A DNA stretch of 8,016 bases, taken from JAAUQA01 sp036351435 (GTDB lineage Bacteria; Pseudomonadota; Gammaproteobacteria; Competibacterales; Competibacteraceae). The notes beneath the pieces were generated by a model. It saw only the letters and a program-made list of their open reading frames with translations. It searched no databases and was not told the DNA's origin. The translations under genes and the position numbers were made by a program. The stretch spans positions 1 through 8,016 of the forward strand of contig JAZBPA010000006.1 in assembly GCA_036351435.1 (NCBI GenBank), read 5' to 3'. This document shows, piece after piece, positions 6,685 through 8,016 of the stretch (positions within the stretch are counted from its first letter, which is position 1; the number at the start of each line of letters is the position of its first letter).

Positions 6685-6712
6685 TTTACTCATTTATTCA
6701 ATTCAATAACAT
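6685..6712 (+). promoter_or_regulatory. Possible promoter of the MoxR-DUF58 operon
   Basis: TTTACT (6685-6690) and TAACAT (6707-6712) are separated by 16 bases in an AT-rich stretch 25 bases before the MoxR start. Both hexamers are only partial matches to the sigma-70 consensus, and in AT-rich DNA such matches arise easily. Confidence 0.27.
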
Positions 6713-6737
6713 TAATAGCAAACGATAACGGAACCCC

Positions 6738-7691
6738 ATGAGCGCCCTTCATTCACCTATACTCGAACAAGATCACTGGGATCGCCTGGAAGCAGTGATT
6801 AAACAAGTCGGCACGGTCATTCTGGGCAAAGAACATGCAATTCGCTTATCACTGGCCTGCCTATTAAGCCGCGGACATCTGCTCATCGAAGATTTGCCCG
6901 GGATGGGAAAAACAATCTTGGCTCATGCCCTGGCCCGATCTTTGGGATTGCATTATCAACGGGTCCAATTCACCAGCGATTTATTACCCGCAGACATTCT
7001 CGGCGCGGCGATATACGAAGCTCAGCGCTCGGTGTTCGTATTCCATCCAGGACCGATCTTTTCTCAACTCATTCTTGCTGACGAGATCAACCGGGCCACA
7101 CCCAAGACGCAAAGCGCCCTATTGGAGGCGATGGAGGAACATCAAGTCACTATTGAGGCGGAAACTCATGCCCTGCCGGAACCGTTTTTCGTCATCGCCA
7201 CGCAAAATCCATCCTATCAAGTGGGGACTTTTCCGTTGCCGGAATCTCAACTAGACCGATTCCTGATGCGTATCAAACTGGGCTACCCTGACGCTGCGGC
7301 TGAACGCACTTTGCTACAGGGCCGGGATCGTCGCGAGTTGGTCGCGCATTTACCGATGTGCATGTCGCCTGCTGAACTAATGACGGCACAAGAAATGGTT
7401 GCGGAGGTACACATTGCTCCCCCGCTGTTGGATTACTTACAAGCCTTGCTACAACTGTCTCGGGATTCCGGTTTATTTCGTGGCGGACTCTCGCCACGAG
7501 CCGGATTGGCTGTATTAAAGGCTGCTCGCGCGTGGGCCTTGCTTAATCGGCGCGACCATGTGCTGCCGGAAGATGTGCAAGCCGTACTACCCCCAGTCGT
7601 TGGGCATCGCCTACATCCCGGTGATGAGTCGCTGGATCAATCCCCCGAGGATCTGGCAACACAATTAATAGCCGCCGTACCGTTGTCCTAA
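6738..7691 (+). CDS. MoxR-family AAA+ ATPase
   Basis: The 317-residue length and motif order are typical of stand-alone MoxR proteins (AAA_3 family). The Walker A region is EDLPGMGKT (51-59, K58) and Walker B is LILADEINRA (D115, E116). Sensor 1 lies in IATQNP (N157), and a conserved arginine of the finger region in LDRF (R174). The C-terminal lid carries SPRAGLAVL (sensor 2 R254) and ends with LPEDVQAVLPPVVGHRL. MoxR ATPases form cytoplasmic rings that act as chaperones in maturing protein complexes, often working with von Willebrand factor A proteins. The partner here is the DUF58 gene that begins four bases after the stop, so the two are surely co-transcribed and probably translationally coupled. 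The ATG at 6738 has only a weak GGAA upstream. No residue needed for ATP hydrolysis is visibly missing. The substrate is unknown. Confidence 0.95.
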   Translation: MSALHSPILEQDHWDRLEAVIKQVGTVILGKEHAIRLSLACLLSRGHLLIEDLPGMGKTILAHALARSLGLHYQRVQFTSDLLPADILGAAIYEAQRSVFVFHPGPIFSQLILADEINRATPKTQSALLEAMEEHQVTIEAETHALPEPFFVIATQNPSYQVGTFPLPESQLDRFLMRIKLGYPDAAAERTLLQGRDRRELVAHLPMCMSPAELMTAQEMVAEVHIAPPLLDYLQALLQLSRDSGLFRGGLSPRAGLAVLKAARAWALLNRRDHVLPEDVQAVLPPVVGHRLHPGDESLDQSPEDLATQLIAAVPLS

Positions 7692-7695
7692 GCTG

Positions 7696-8016
7696 ATGAT
7701 TGCGCAACGTCGCTTTGCCGAGTGGACCCAGCAGCGCCACCCGCCACAATGGCAAGCCGTCCAACTGGAACGACGGCGAATTTATATACTGCCTACCGGA
7801 TTCGGCTATGTGTTCGCATTGATGCTCGGAGTGTTGTTTCTGTGGGCGATCAACTACAACAACAGTCTGGGGTTTGCGTTAATTTTCCTATTAACAGCGG
7901 TGGGGTTGGACGCCATGCGGCGCAGTCACGACACGCTGTTGCGTTTACGGATTCATCCCGGCAAAGCCGAACCGGTGTTCGTCGGCCAGGATGCGCAGTT
8001 TTCCTATCAATTAGAC
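7696..8016 (+). CDS. DUF58 domain membrane protein, N-terminal fragment
   Basis: The frame opens with ATG four bases after the MoxR stop and remains open for 107 residues to the right edge. Residues 26-60 (RRRIYILPTGFGYVFALML, then INYNNSLGF) match the start of DUF58 proteins that accompany MoxR ATPases in gammaproteobacteria. Two closely spaced transmembrane helices, about 35-51 and 57-74, are followed by the start of a beta-rich segment. The DUF58 core, which bears a von Willebrand A-like region, lies beyond the window. There is no strong ribosome-binding site, consistent with coupling to the preceding gene. In related genomes the next gene is often a TgpA-type membrane transglutaminase, but this cannot be checked here. 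Confidence 0.88.
   Translation, partial: MIAQRRFAEWTQQRHPPQWQAVQLERRRIYILPTGFGYVFALMLGVLFLWAINYNNSLGFALIFLLTAVGLDAMRRSHDTLLRLRIHPGKAEPVFVGQDAQFSYQLD

Larger units (their letters stand above)
6402..6737. other. Divergent intergenic region, no gene found
   Basis: No convincing coding frame is present in these 336 bases. The left part (6402-6471) holds the ribosome-binding site and a likely promoter of the small minus-strand gene. The middle (6541-6600) holds clustered GGTT-type repeats and a 10-bp inverted repeat. The right part (about 6680-6737) is AT-rich and holds a possible promoter and a weak GGAA ribosome-binding site for the MoxR gene. A 7-bp inverted repeat, ATGCCAT (6449-6455) with ATGGCAT (6492-6498), flanks the minus-strand -35 region. 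Confidence 0.6.

Noticed and set aside
6738..8016. MoxR-DUF58 pair as a novel system
   Set aside because: Gene order, motifs and tight spacing are typical of this widespread operon; nothing unusual is visible in the part present.
1..8016. CRISPR arrays, tRNA or rRNA genes, insertion sequences or phage genes
   Set aside because: I found no regularly spaced repeats, no cloverleaf-like tRNA sequence, no transposase or integrase motifs and no flanking duplications.

Overview
The window reads as chromosomal DNA from a Gram-negative bacterium, most likely a free-living gammaproteobacterium. It encodes a secreted periplasmic binding protein, an inner-membrane hybrid histidine kinase with a periplasmic sensor, and a MoxR-DUF58 gene pair of the type common in that class. 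Base composition is moderate and looks even across the window. I see no mobile element, tRNA, rRNA or CRISPR array. The genus cannot be fixed from this sequence.

Layout. Positions 1-180 (minus) hold the N-terminus of a glycoside hydrolase family 57 protein that runs off the left edge. A 128-bp divergent spacer (181-308) follows. The plus-strand pair at 309-5890 fills most of the window. Its first gene is a 788-residue secreted protein that joins two unrelated types of periplasmic binding protein: a MalE-like type II domain, then a YtfQ/RbsB-like type I domain. Thirty-eight bases later comes a 1058-residue hybrid sensor kinase with a very long alpha-helical periplasmic region, HisKA and HATPase domains, one degenerate receiver and one intact receiver. 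The kinase converges with, and overlaps by 6 bp, a small minus-strand gene for a four-cysteine putative zinc-binding protein (5885-6070). A second small minus-strand gene of unknown function (6207-6401) lies behind it with a strong ribosome-binding site. A 336-bp divergent spacer (6402-6737) carries a striking set of GGTT-type half-sites and inverted repeats. The right end starts an ordinary MoxR AAA+ ATPase / DUF58 operon (6738 to the edge).

How the genes may work together. No ABC permease or ATPase gene accompanies the double binding protein; its partner is a membrane kinase. The closest known logic is TorT-TorS, where an RbsB-like periplasmic protein loads the helical sensor of a hybrid kinase. 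The extra MalE-like domain suggests a two-ligand input, probably of carbohydrates. The kinase has no C-terminal Hpt domain and no response regulator lies nearby, so its output must be encoded elsewhere. The divergent GH57 gene, whose family acts on alpha-glucans, is a candidate functional neighbour, but that link is inference from position only.
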